Below, one piece after another: positions 11,500 through 24,635 of a DNA stretch of 64,000 bases. Positions within the stretch are counted from its first letter, which is position 1. Each line of letters starts with the position of its first letter. The translations under genes and the position numbers were made by a program. The notes under the pieces were generated by a model, which saw only the letters and a program-made list of their open reading frames with translations, had not been told where the DNA came from and did no database searches. Source of the DNA: Sipunculus nudus (Eukaryota > Annelida > Sipuncula > Golfingiida > Sipunculidae); the NCBI GenBank assembly GCA_026874595.1, contig CM049317.1, positions 31,482,901-31,546,900 of the forward strand. The letters run 5' to 3'.

Positions 11500-13696
11500 C
11501 TATATATAAATAAATAATAAACGTAAAATAACTCCAAATAAGACATACTGAGAATTTGCAACCGCTTTCTGATCACTCTGCCGATATGTGTGTCAGTCAT
11601 GTGGCACGCGCCCTTTGTTGTTGATTGCGCAACAGGCAGTCCTCGCGGGGCAATAAACCTGAACGACTTCACACCTCGCTATGACAAGTTCATACCTAAG
11701 GTGCGATCTGACACACCTCGGTCTCACCAGCGGGTTTGCCTAAAGTAAGTTGCCAAAATACGCCCAAATATAAAACTTTGTCCTCGCTTTCGTATGATTC
11801 TAAGGAAAACTCCTACACGGGATAAATTTCACATAGTAAAGCGGGTCATGAATTTATTTTAAGGCAAAGGACGGGAGCCGTGGATGTTACCACGCTCTCC
11901 ACACCTTTCCTGATATCGAGTTATCAAGCGCACTGATGAATTACAAATTATTCAATTTCATGCCCAGAAAGTACTACTCCTACTGCTGAGAGTATTATTA
12001 ATACATTTAAAAGATTTCTTACGAAAAATTGCTGATAAATACATGTATACCCGTCATAGACAGAGAAAATGTTAATCTTAAATGTTTTCATGTTCTGATA
12101 ATGTTTTCTCAGATGCCGTTGCCAGTCCTCTTTAAGTTTGATAAACTGGGTACCTTGGGCTACAATGGACTCAGCAAAACTTTCTTCTTGCTTTTTTGCT
12201 CAATACATCAGAAATATTCAACCTTTCTGTATTAAAAACAAGCATTTAGATTTTCTAGACAAGCTCAGTCCATGATGAACCTTAACCATGATAGACGGAG
12301 CAAATCCCAGGGGTTTCTTAAGGAAATGGGACACTGGGTATCTCAATATTCATGGTCACGTTTCAGAAAAAGAAGAGACTAGTAGCTAAATTGTCCATTT
12401 TTTATGCTGAATTAACGGATTTTTTTATAGTAAAAAAACTTGACATTGACCTGCGTGTCATTGCATCAGCAAATATAATGACATCATCGATATAATTTTG
12501 CAATTAACCGCAAGGCTCCTACAGTATAGGTTAGCGTTTGCGTCTATAAAATATGAATGCTATTTGTCCATTACATAAGAACTAGCCATCAAGGTGATTG
12601 CAACATCATCCATCTGATAATGCTTAGGGAGCCAAGTACAACACAAAGCTTTATGATGGAAGGATAAAATTCAAGAAAAATAGAGCACTAGGTATGAAAC
12701 TAACATCTAGACATTTCACTCTTTCTGCAGAGATTACATAAAGGAAAATCGCATTTTTTAATGCATAAATGACATATCATGTTTGGAAGGGCTGGACAAG
12801 CATTTTTCGACGACCATAGTACCTTTGTTGGATCCACTTTCATGTGACTGACATTTCAACCAACCCAATTTTGCCTCAGAGTTTTTCAAATGTCATGCAT
12901 TTATATCCGCTATTATCGAGCAAACAATGACAAGACTTTTCTTTAGTTTTACCCAAGCAACCCCATAACATTCATGGTATGATTGCAACTTCTGATCTGG
13001 CTCTGGTCATTATATTGGCTAGTTGATCAATGCTTTATTCCTTAGATCGGAATCTATTGCAATTGTTAAATATCGATACTGAAACTTTTTTCCATGTATT
13101 TTGCCTCTTCCCATGTTGATAAGTTTGGTGTATTGATTTTATACTTATTTGTATAGGATAAACACCATTTACACAGTGTATATTAAAGTTACACTAAGTA
13201 AATTTATAAAAAAAATCAAGATTAAACATTGTGTTTGTTTACAATGATATGCATAAACTAACTGTTCCTCCAAACTGATGGGTGTTTTAGCCATTGTTTA
13301 TGAAAATAAATGGACAGAATTTCTTAAAACTAGATCCCCTTTTTTCATTGAGCGATTGACTTTTATAATGTTCAAATATTATTAAACAGGACACCAAACT
13401 AGGTTGTTTCTACTAAATAATCTAAACAATCTAACATTAGCTATTTTAATTCTCTGAATCAATATTTTTTGTAAAAATATTCATTAACTGTTTTGTAAAG
13501 AGTAACTTCATCCTCTTTTGCTAGATGAAAAGTAAGTGTATAGGACGGATTCATATAATGAGCCAAATTGTATTCTGATTTGCTTCGCTCACTCCAGCAT
13601 CAATCTTGATCATTTATCACCTAAAAATATGTTATATCAAATGTTAAGGTTGTGTCAAACACAGAAGACTTCAGAGCTGATGGTTTCGATGGAAGA

Positions 13697-13719
13697 CCCC
13701 CCCCCCCCCCCCCCCCCCC
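13697..13719. repeat. Poly-C run of 23
   Basis: The equivalent run in copy 1 (5794-5804) has 11 C. This is the largest length difference between the duplicates. Confidence 0.95.
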
Positions 13720-14324
13720 GCAGGCTTCCCTGGCTTGCGCAATTGAGTCAAAATTAACAGGAATACAACATTCAGTATAAGAAGTGTCCCGGATTGTTTC
13801 TTTACGATGGATCTTCCCACACAAAAACGAAAGTGAATAAATGTCATATTTTATTTAAACATTTATCAAGTGAATGATGTAACACAGGATTGCCATTGTC
13901 ATTGTTGCTCGGGGAAGATGTGTTATGAGGAGCTCCGCTGACAAGTATCACTGTTAAATGTCTGTGACCGTAATGATAAATACCCGTACTAGAAAATCAA
14001 AGCATAGTGATAACACTTGCGTTACCATTGATATATACGGAAAAAAGTGCAGAAAATATTTTGAGGCGGGCGAAAACCTTCAAAGCACTTAAAAAAAGAA
14101 GGGCAGTGTCATATCCAGGATGCAATGGCATAGGTGAAACATATTGTGAGGAAAACCCATTATGCACAGGAAAAGAATCAAGTTAGCTTAATATATTAAT
14201 ATATGTCCTACATTGTAAATATCTACAGTGGAAAATAAACAAACGAAACGCCTCAAACGGACATAGAATCCATTTTTGCTACCGTGAGGCAGAGAACCGA
14301 GAGACTACGGACATATAAACATAA

Positions 14325-14600
14325 GGAGCATAAAAAGGTAACGGATTTAAAGAAAGAGGTTTCACAGTTGAGGAAAGGAAATGGGAAAAGGGACAAGATT
14401 ATTGTATAATTGAATGATCTTTTCACCGGTGAACTTAATAAGATAGAAGATGAAGTGTGAGAGGAATCATCGGATACGTAGTGTTAGGGAGGAAAGCTGG
14501 ACTGAAAATTGCAAAGAGGCTGCAGAATACATTATTTTTGACAAGAAAAATGTTAGTATATATGAAAAAAAAGAAATTCGAGGAAAAATTCACAAAGAAT
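14325..14600 (+). pseudogene. LINE ORF1-like remnant spanning the duplication edge
   Basis: A lysine-rich helix-like stretch (near 14341-14400) ends at a stop. After a frame change comes a frame reading ERNHRIRSVREESWTENCKE (from about 14459). A coiled coil, then RN-x-RIRSVREE, then an acidic ENCKE helix resembles the start of the RNA-binding domain of L1/Tx1-type ORF1 proteins. The duplication boundary at 14455 cuts between the two halves, so copy 1 (6405-6540) has only the lysine-rich half. The resemblance is by eye; a chance match is possible. Confidence 0.3.
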
Positions 14601-16790
14601 AGAACACTGTCAATATTTGAGACATATTATCCAAAAGCTAGATAAAAAGTAAGATAGAAATGAAAATTGTTGGTGGCAAAAGCAACGCTAGCCCTGGGAG
14701 GTCAAATACTCTTCGTCGAAGACCTGACACAGTAGGACTATTAAATAAAATAAAGATTAGTTTGTTAGATGAATATAATGATCGTAAAAATTGAAATTAA
14801 TTTGTTAGGGTGGAGAATTGTGGTTTGTAAAATTCTTCAACTTAACTCTTATCATAAAAACAACATGAATTTTAAAACAATTTGCCATCAAGTGAGTAAG
14901 GCACCAGTTCTAAATATCAAACGAAAGTTTATGAAAATACACACATGCAAAAATTAGGCAAAATGATAGCGATTATTTTGTATTTAAGCATACTTTTATA
15001 TCATGTGATCCCGTTGGTTTGGTTAAAGTATACGTAGCTACCTCATAATGATCGGCGATAGATATTTGACTCAATTTCGCTTGTTATTTCAAGTCTTTAC
15101 CATTGGTTGCTTTATATTTGTTACGATTTCTTCAACTGTTATTGTCATAAGAGGCACCCCTGTAATAATTATTAAATCAGTCCCTTGCTTTGCGACCATA
15201 TTGCACGGATTTTTTGCTTATATGTATTGGTCGAGTTGCAGATGTAATGTTGTGTTATCTTTGGTATTGAGTCTCCCAACCAGGTGTGTATAATTGGTTA
15301 TAGGTGAATAAGAGACAGCATTACATATATTTGAACTGACAAAAAATTCTTAAATGTTGGCTTATTCATCTGTTATTCATCATCATTAATGTTTGAAAGT
15401 GACAGTGAAATATTAGTTGTTGGATAATTGATCATAGTTACATCTTGTATGAAATTTGATTTTGTGGTAAGGAGTGAGTTATCAGTTTTGGACTCCTCAA
15501 TCACAGCCATTTTCTTTTTTTTTTGGTTAACATGCTTCTGCAAACTCTTTTTTTTCAGCAAAAGATATTTTGGTTTACAAACCCCAGAATGATATATAGT
15601 ATTGTTTCCAATAGGTAGTCGTTCTTATTATTTTTAATTAATAAAAAAAAATAACATTTTTATCACTGACCTACCATCAAATGACAAACGAAACATGAAC
15701 ATTACATGGAAACACTTGGAATTATTATACAGAGAAAGACGACTTTGTTGAACTAGTAGTAGCAATAAGTAAACAACTTGTTGATGAATGGTTCCTACAC
15801 CTTCCAATATCTCACTCCCGAGCAAAATTCCGTCGAATTCTTGTCTCATGACGTTTTACATGGATAGAGAACTGTGCCAGTTTTATAGAAAAACATCAGA
15901 AATAGTAACTATACCTTAAACAAAATAACCCTACTTTGCTTAAGATCAGCGGCCAGTGGCTCAGACACCGGTTGAACAGTATATGGAACCACATTTGAGA
16001 AACTGACTCCTTATTGTAATTTGGCAGTCTAATAACGGTGGTAAACATGCGTGGAAAAAGAAAATATATAGAGCGCGCCAGCAGTCTTCGGGAAATGATA
16101 AAACTAGTATTTTAACTTAGGGTAGCATAAAAAGCAGCAGTGTATATACCTATGGAAACTTACATAAATTAAGATGGATAGGGAACTATTGATTTATACT
16201 GTTCTTCGATAGTCCAAATGTAATATCTTATACTTTGATATGGCGGATGGGGATCTGACCATTAAGAACAAAGAGAAAATATAACGGATAAGATAAAAAG
16301 CAGGTCAGGTTATTGGTTTTAATTTAGAACTAAAAAATTCTATTATGAAAATAAAATGAGATGAAAAGAATGATTAAAACTGAAAGATTGCTCAGTGATT
16401 ATCATGTCTGATGTATATCATACCGAAGGCTGCAGTTTCTTTAGTGCAGACAAACAGATGTTCCGACAATAAAGAAAATTCCGATAATAGTAGCATATAC
16501 CGTTTGCTAAATCCAACTTAGTCCGCAATGGGACCTGACAGCTAGGATAGCCTTGACGGCATCAACACAACAATCCGCAAAAAAACCAAATATAACCAAT
16601 GGAGAAGAACCAACGCCGTACTCAATTGGTTCTTCGGACTGGATGACAAAAAAACTAGACCTTCATAATTGTACGACATTACTGATTTTTATTCCATATA
16701 TTAAATGAATGTCGTCGTGTTCGTCTTTCTGTGTTCTGTGAGCTTGGTGAATACTTGTATGCAAAACGTTGAAGTATATTTATGTTTGTG
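14600..16790. other. AT-rich DNA without a recognised gene
   Basis: Only short frames up to about 80 codons with no recognisable motif. The segment 15955-16060 resembles 35015-35105 (shared blocks such as GAGAAACTGAC and TGTAATTTG), which suggests a dispersed repeat. Confidence 0.6.
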
Positions 16791-18850
16791 TCGTTTTTAC
16801 GTAATTTTCTGATCGATAAAATCTTTTTGTGCAACTTTCTCTGTTTTCATGTTCTGCTTATATTGTCTAAGACAGATAGTCCTGTTTAAATATCACAAAA
16901 ATAGATACCAACGGACTCAGCAAAAAAACGCATTTTGCAAATTGTGTTTTTAACTAAAAAATGTGTTCCTCCCATCTTATTTAAAACGAACAGTTATATA
17001 TTCTAAACAAGCGCTTTTTATGAAGAACCTTATTCATAGATGCATCAATGAATCTACAGAAAGAAGCCCAGGGATTGCCTTACGAAATGTAATACTCAAA
17101 TATCTTATTATTAATTGTCACAGTTTAGTTAAAAAAAAGAAAGGAGAGGCTGGTAGCTAGATTGTCTGTTTGGCATTGTTGAATTAATGAAACAAGACTC
17201 GACCTTACTTACGTTAGTATTTGCAGGTGTGTGACTTATTGTTTTAGCGAAAAGTAAGATAACCTCGATATAATTTTGTAATCAACTAATAGTGACCTAC
17301 ATTATATGTAAGAGTTAGTGTTTAGAAATATTAATGCTATGTGTCCATTATTAAAGCTAGCCATCGAAACTGCTTTGAACTTCATCCCTCTGATAATTTT
17401 TATGGATTCAATTACAATACAAGATTTATAGTGCAGGGATAAAGTAATACAACACTACCAAGTAATTATCATCTAGACAAACCTTTCTACCGAGTTCACT
17501 GGGAGAAAAATGGCATTATTTTTCTCGTTTAAACACGATTATTCCAGTAATCAACAAGAAACGGAAAGGGATTTACAGAATGGTAACATTACATTATATG
17601 GTAGACTATGATCTTACCTGTGGTGAACCAAGCCTCCTAAGGTCAGAGTGATTTTTAAAAAAAAATCAAACAAACGTCGTGTTTCCACAGGTATACAGTT
17701 GTTCGAATGACGTATTTGAGATTTTACTTTCTCTCAGCATACACAGGGACAAAGATTATTTGAAACTCGAGGCATTAGTTCATAGATAATCAATAGGGAT
17801 TGCTAGTGCGAGTTTTACAATTGAATCATCTGAAATCTGTGCAATTTATACGGTTATATGACTGTTTCATGTGCATTTGAATATTCCAGGCAGCTGTTTT
17901 ATAAAAAGGGAAGTTTGGGCAGGCTATCAACTTCAAGGTTCTTTATGTGTCACCCACACAAACTGGGAGGCTGTAATGCGATGACTCAACCTCGTGCAAG
18001 GTTGATGTTGTTCATAACAGCGGATATAATCTTGATAGGTTCCTGGTAGTATCCTTTATCACTCCTCATTGCGCTGAATAATATGACAGAACGCATTCCA
18101 TCTGTAGGAGCTGCTCCTCCGTTTTACTCACGCATTGTGGAACTTAAATCATTACGTTAATGGTTAATACATTACATAGCATATAAAAAGGGATTAACTA
18201 AATCTACGGACAAACACATAAAAATAATGTCCGGCCCACGTATCATGCCACGTTATAAATAATATTGTTGGACTCATGTCATACGATTGTCAGTACGAAC
18301 AACGTACCTCTTGTCATGCAGCTATTGTAAATTTGTAAAGTCATGTTTCCACCATTGAGATTTTTTTTCCTTTTACCCATGCAAACCTGTCATATTCCGG
18401 TAATGATTGACATGAAACATAAATATCTTCGGTCTGGCTCTGTTCAATATATTGATGGGTCGACCAGTACTTTATTTCAGAAGACTTGTTTACCGATTGG
18501 AAACTAATACAACTATAATAAATAGTGACATTGAAACATATTCCCAAAGCATTTACCTCCACCCGTATATTGTATATTGTGTTTAAACGTATGCGTTGTT
18601 ATGCATATTGGTGTGTGTTGAAGGTATGATAAGCACATGTCTAAAAGACTGAATGTGTTGTAAGTTTGCAATAACATTCCTAATAATACTGTTCTTACAA
18701 TTCGTTTTGTGTTTGAGCCAACACTTCTTACATTTAGAATCCTTGTTTTGTTAATGAGCAGTTGACCAAAAGCTGTATTAACTTTATAATCTTAAGTTTA
18801 TGGTAAGGAAGGAAACAAAAACGAATTATGTTTTCTGCTAAATTAGAGCT
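16790..18850 (+). repeat. Ancient diverged third copy of part of the duplicated segment
   Basis: Colinear blocks match 4105-5525 and its duplicate. TTTTCATGTTCTG and GGACTCAGCAAAA occur near 16845 and 16912, against about 4182 and 4264. GGTAGCTAGATTGTC lies near 17151 against 4477. CTCGATATAATTTTGTAA lies near 17264 against 4584. AATGCTATGTGTCCATTA lies near 17333 against 4653. TCTGGCTCTG lies near 18432 against 5092. Identity is only moderate, with many indels. The stretch from about 17.7 to 18.33 kb has no clear counterpart and looks inserted here. No reading frame is conserved between copies. Confidence 0.75.
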
Positions 18851-21800
18851 GGAAAACGGCAATGCACCACAGGAGTCAGAGGATAGATAAGCAGAATCAG
18901 ACATGATATAAATGGTTTCGTACGCTTTGATCGGCTTGGCTTAAATAAGCTAAGAATGTGATTATTAAGCTATGATTCTCTCCTTTCTAATCGTAAGAAC
19001 CAGTAAGATGTATTCGAATTTAGGAAAACTCTACCACCAGTTTAACTAAACAAAGATCAAGAACATTCTATCGCAGTTAGACAAAACAAATAGGGCATGA
19101 AAATATGCAAGCACTTGCTGAAGGATAAAGAGGTAACGATTCAATATATCTGATGGACATGTTTGATGATAAACGAAGATAGCCTAGGAATTCGAAGGTT
19201 CTAGGGTGTATTTACCTCGATTTTTTATCTCGCATACAGGGCCCTAAAAATCAAAGTGATTAGTTAAAAGCGTAACTACATAAAAAATTGATAGAAATCA
19301 AGATTTACAAATATTGAACTAAAAAAGGATCTTCAATTATGCAGTAGTCATCCACCGAATACCAACCTCTCATTATTGATTATTTGTTTCATGAATGTTG
19401 GTTAATTTTAATGTAAGGCGTACATTCATGATGTGAAGGAAAGGGATCTTACAGAGAAGGAAATGTGATACATTTATGTCGTTTCATAGAAAAAAAAAAC
19501 AGAAAGACGGCAAAAACCGAAAGAAACATCAAGTATTACAAAGCAGCTTTGAAGAAAATCAGTCGGATGTAAACAGTTAGTCTATAGGCTAATCACTGTA
19601 CTCTATTAAAATGGAGGCAATGGTACTCTCTCCAGTTGCGAATTCAGGTGCAAACAATTTTACTATCCTACCAGTGATTACTGAATTTCGCTTGTTAGTT
19701 ATGCTGAAAGAAAAACGAAAGGTATTTTACATAACGGTAAATTGGAAATGTTACATTTTCTTAAGAACGCTCTTGGAAATATGCACTACATACATAACAA
19801 TGAGACAACATTGCCTACTGTGTTTGTATATAAATGAGAATCACAGAACTCTTGTATGCTACTTTTCAAAAGATTATAATTTCCGTCTAGTCCGCCAATT
19901 AAATTGATCTCTATATTTTAAATGTCCAAATAGTTGTTATGTTGAAAGCAAAATGAACCTATTGTCCCGCGTTTTATTTGGGTTAAATAAACAATAGAAG
20001 CCTTCTTAAGAAGGATCTCCTTTCCTTTTTCCTGTGATCAAGTGAGGGTATCATTTCTTGGTGTGTTAACTAACACAAAATTTAAAGCGCACGATATTAT
20101 CTAAGTCTACATTAATATTATCAATATTAGCACCAAAATGTTTACACTGGCTCATTAGATGCTTAGTGCATTAATTAACTTACTCTCAGGCGATTACGCA
20201 CGGTCGCTTAAGCAATTAAGAACCAAAGAATACAAGTGTATAAAATGGAATATCAATCATCACATTACATAACATTCGTTAGTCGGTAGACGAAGGGCGT
20301 ATAGAATACGCATGCATTGGTCGATTAAAAAATTGTGGTATTTTAAGTGTATATGGTATCATCAGAAGAACTAAAGTGGTTAAGCTGTTAATATCCCGGT
20401 ATTCAGTATCCTATATTTAGTGTACAAGTAATAATTCCAATGGAAAGTATTATAAAAAATTAAAAAGAGGGATCGATTTGATTATACGGTAATGGAAATT
20501 TAACAAGATGTACCTCTACTGTGTTCTCGATAAGTTTTATCTGTTGTGCAACTTCTCTTTATATTTCACTCTAATGTCAGTGTTACGAATCACCATGTTT
20601 CAACTAACTTTGAGCCCATGCATTTTATGAGAATAACAAAAGGACCCGTTTATATTGCAATCACGTTTATTTCAGACCTGCTCCAGGGTATCAAAAAGGT
20701 ATCTTCAACACACTGGAGATGCATCTACGATAGGCATATCCGAGTACCGATATTAACACTTGAAGGCATCACCCACTAACCAGACAAATGATTATTATAG
20801 GACTTTGTTTTTTATCACTCCCTGGCAGTAAACCAATAACCAAATACACCACGGAAATTTATAACCATAGGCATATGCAGCCAGCTGAAGCCGACAAAGA
20901 TGTGAATCACAGTGTTAAATCAGAATCATAATGTGCAAAGCTTTTCCTTCTAAGGGGCTTTATATCTACTTCGAGAAAGTATCCATCCATATGCTATTCA
21001 ATAGTTTGTGTATTTGCTGATGCCGGTAGCTCAAGTAACACTTATAACGTGAAAAGTTCCCAATAAGAATTGTCTGTATCAGAATCTTTGTTATACTGAT
21101 TAAAGAACAGTTCTCTGTTCAATATTGTGAATTCACTTATACTGATAAGAATAAAACGGATAGTTTCTGCATCTTAAATACCAAAGAGACTCTCGTTTAG
21201 TGTTGTTGTCAGATGAAGGTATACATGTACGGTGTTTAAAATATATAACTGATTTGAAAATGCAAGAATGTTTCAATCAATCGGTCTGCACAACATTTCG
21301 TCGATGGTACATTTGCGAAAAATACTACCCGATTTCACGGCTAGCATTTACGCTGAATATTAATCAAGTGTAGTTCATGCTTGTGAATGAAGTTCATTAT
21401 TGTCCATCGAAAAAACTTCGTACTAATGAAAGTTATATGAAGAGTGATATTTTATATATATATGGTAATTATAACAACAAAATGAATATTCACTCGCAAG
21501 CTTATCAACACAGCAGGTGGCTTGAGCTATCAATTGATATGAACAGTTCCCTTTAAATAAAACTGTTGATAATTTGCTTATATTAATTTGACAGCTATGA
21601 CACTTTGGCAATATTATGTAAATGATAATTGTGAAGAAATTGATAAATTGTAATAATGAAATATTAAACCGTCCAATTTTGTAAATGGTTACATGTTTAA
21701 ATAGTGTATGAATAGGACAACAGTACGTTGTCATCATAATGCAGAAAGAAACGTTTTCAATTGAAATGATTCCGCCGATAATAATTCCTGTTTAGATTAT

Positions 21801-22120
21801 TCTGCAGGCGAAAAGGAGATGGTGCGAAAATTTAAAAAAGAAAACTGGTGTGAATATGAGAAAATGTAAACCCGACGTTTCTGACGAACTATGGTTGATT
21901 ATAGGACTTCTATTAATTAAGTATACATGATCTCGCTCGATTAATATAAAAGCGAGCTATCCCCTATATATGCCCTGTAAATTTGTCCGTATTTTTCAAT
22001 TGTACTGGACGCTGCAACTGTGCAGATATCCTGAAGAATGGTCTTCATTCCCTACAACTAAAGTGAATATGTACTTGAACGACGTGGCATTAAGTTAATA
22101 TGAGGCATGTTTTTCTAAGC
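18850..22120. other. AT-rich DNA without a recognised gene
   Basis: Open frames here (for example 98 codons at 19611-19907 and 104 codons on the minus strand at 21423-21737) have AT-driven composition and no motif. I see no repeat or promoter. Confidence 0.6.
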
Positions 22121-22129
22121 ATGTTGGCC

Positions 22130-22400
22130 AATCAATGCAGATAGACAGGACAGACATCCCAGACAGGTAGTAGGCAGTAGTTGGTGTTTTCTGGTGGGAT
22201 CAGGGGGTCACAGTTCTTTATCCTGAATGTACCTCTGGGACTGGACAACACAATGTACGGTGAGGGTCTTTCAGCCCAGTCCAGATGAGCTATAGTGTGG
22301 GTAGTCCGGTTTAGAAAGCAGACTATAGTCGTTCAAGTCTGATGTTTGCTAAATCTAATGGCCACAGGGAATCAGCCACGGTCTCTTTTGGTGCTCCTGG
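22130..22400. other. Island of more balanced base composition, identity unknown
   Basis: This stretch is richer in G and C than its surroundings. On the minus strand it starts with a splice-acceptor-like TGTCTGTTCCAG at about 22398, followed by a frame of 24 codons (APKETVADSLWPLDLANIRL and four more residues) that ends at a stop. It could be a terminal exon or an old repeat. I recognise no protein family. Confidence 0.2.
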
Positions 22401-22637
22401 AACAGACATACAAATGAAAGTCAATGTAAATTTAGATATATTTATATTAGCAAGTAATGAATAAAACCTATCTACATTGTCTGCATGGTACCAATGCAAA
22501 GAAGGTGGACCACCCGTGTTATGCTACTGCTAAAATCATCAGCTTGTTCATGCAACCGCTGGTTAAGATATATTTCTCCTTATAAATTGATAGATTTTAT
22601 TACTTTGATTTTTTTAACTTAATTTTTTCTATCACAG

Positions 22638-22880
22638 CGATTTTTCAGTCTTGTTATTTCGGGTGGGTATAAAGGGGATTCTAAAGTGGTCGCAACAGTT
22701 TTCTACGAAACGGCTGAGTATATCCAAAATAAAATCTACACGGTCCGTTATCTGAAGGCAGGCGGGGTCAAAACGTTCAGCGGTGAATTCGTGACAGCGT
22801 CAGGCCGGTCTGCGATAAATGCTAGAAAGGGTTTGGTCGGGATAACAAAAGTGAACGACTTCGGTTTCAACATGACTTAA
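22638..22880 (+). CDS. Candidate terminal exon, unknown protein (80 codons plus stop)
   Basis: A T-rich tract ending ATCACAG (22631-22637) looks like a 3' splice site. From 22638 a phase-0 frame of 80 codons runs to TAA at 22878-22880. Its composition is higher in G and C than the flanks and the residue mix looks protein-like: FYETAEYIQNKIYTVRYL, then KTFSGEFVTASG, ending KVNDFGFNMT. AATAAA-like ATTAAA and AATATAAA sequences lie within 70 bases after the stop. I do not recognise the family, and no upstream exon was found. It could also be a transposon or viral-insertion relic. Confidence 0.35.
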   Translation, partial: RFFSLVISGGYKGDSKVVATVFYETAEYIQNKIYTVRYLKAGGVKTFSGEFVTASGRSAINARKGLVGITKVNDFGFNMT

Positions 22881-22899
22881 TCGGTTCCAAAAAAAGGGG

Positions 22900-24595
22900 A
22901 GATCCTGAATTCAAAATTCTTTTCAAACTTTAATATAAATTATTAAAGTGGTCTATGGTATTTGATTTCATTTTTTATTTAGTAAGTACATATATGATTT
23001 ATGTTTCATACACGTACAAACATTAATGAAACTCGTAAAATTAGAGGGGAATATGTGTTTAATGTACAAGTTAAAAAGTGTGAACTTAATCTTCTTGCTA
23101 TACATTCAACTTTAAAAATCATATATGTCAATAGAGTAGAGAAATTAGAAATATACAATTTCGAGGAAATGGACTTGATCAGGGACGTGTCCATATAGAA
23201 TAAATCTGTTATCTGTGCTTAACGTTTATAATATATCAGGTTAAATATCGGACAAGGATGTATGTCTCCATCATCTGCGCTTATGCCTTTAGAAAGAATG
23301 GCACAGAATAATCATTGTTTCGAGTATGCTAATGAGAAGGAACACAATCATGGAATTTACCAACACCGCAACATGTGTTTTTCAATCTGACAGTCAATAA
23401 TGATGCTCAGACATTCTTGGACCAGCGACGGATGCAATAGTCTCGCGCCCATTGCCAACTTGATATAGAATCCTTAAATGTGTTGCCCGGATAATTTTGT
23501 GCAGAGGAGATTTGTCAGGTGTGCACAAAAAATGAAAAAGAAAATGATAGTATTGACACAGATAATGAAGAACCGAGAGTCTTTTGTGGAAAAATAATTC
23601 AACATGTCTTCTTTATTTTTAAAGAAAGAGTAACTCATAGATTTTGGTTTAACTTTAACTAAAGATATTACTTATATTAACAGAAAACTACTAGGTTGAT
23701 CGTTAATTTAAACACAAGATTTGTATAATTAAGTAACACGAATAGATTAACTTTTTCTTTGTGATCGATCTGCGCCTTATAGAAATATTATATTTCATCA
23801 GCACCAAATCCCGGCTAGAATTCTAAAAGTGCAACCAAGGGGACAGTGTGTGCACGTCTGTTGCACTAACGTTTTTTAACTGTTTCACCGGAGGCATTAT
23901 ATCATGCCATTGTATTGGCATAACTGCGACTCTAATCAGTTGTAGATATATAATTCATTTTAAGATAGCGCGTTTGGAGGTATGGAATAGCCTATTTTTT
24001 ATCATTTGATGCCTACATATTCCATTAACACTTCCGTATCTCTCCAACTGCCACTTAATGATTAGTTTTGAATTAGTTTTGTGTGCAGCTGCTGTATGCT
24101 TTTCGTCAAATTTGATCGTAACGAAGAATTCATTGACACACTAAGAACGCTTCAGCAAGCAACCAAAATTTATTATGCGAATATCTTCACTATTATAGGT
24201 ATAACATTTATATAAGATACCTGAAAACCTTCTTCTTATCATAATCTATATTTTTCTTGGAAAGCCCGCAAGCATTGCCTAATCAAACTTGCATGGTACA
24301 GATTGAGAGGAAACTTCCGCTCTTGTTAACATCATTTGCTCAGGTGACATTTACAGATGTCATGTCATAGTCATGTAGATATTATATATCTCCCTTGGAA
24401 TACCGCTTATCACAGTTTTGAAATTAATTTTGTAATTGTGCTTATCAAATAAAAGAGTGATATAAAATAATGATTATACTTAATGGTGATGTGTCATCAG
24501 AAGGAATCAGGTTGATTTGCTTAATGCCTCTTCGGATGGGATCCTGGAATCCATGCACACAATCGATATAAATTTATAACAAAAAAATAATTCTG

Positions 24596-24635
<40 letters not shown>

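Larger units (their letters stand above)
6541..14455 (+). repeat. 7.9-kb tandem segmental duplication, copy 2 (7915 bp)
   Basis: 7909-14455 is the part matched inside the window. 6541-7908 is inferred to be the start of this unit, whose partner lies upstream of position 1. The largest internal difference is a C run of 23 (13697-13719) against 11 in copy 1 (5794-5804). Identity looks well above 99 percent by eye. It is either a recent duplication or two haplotypes left side by side by an assembler; sequence alone cannot separate these. Confidence 0.9.
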
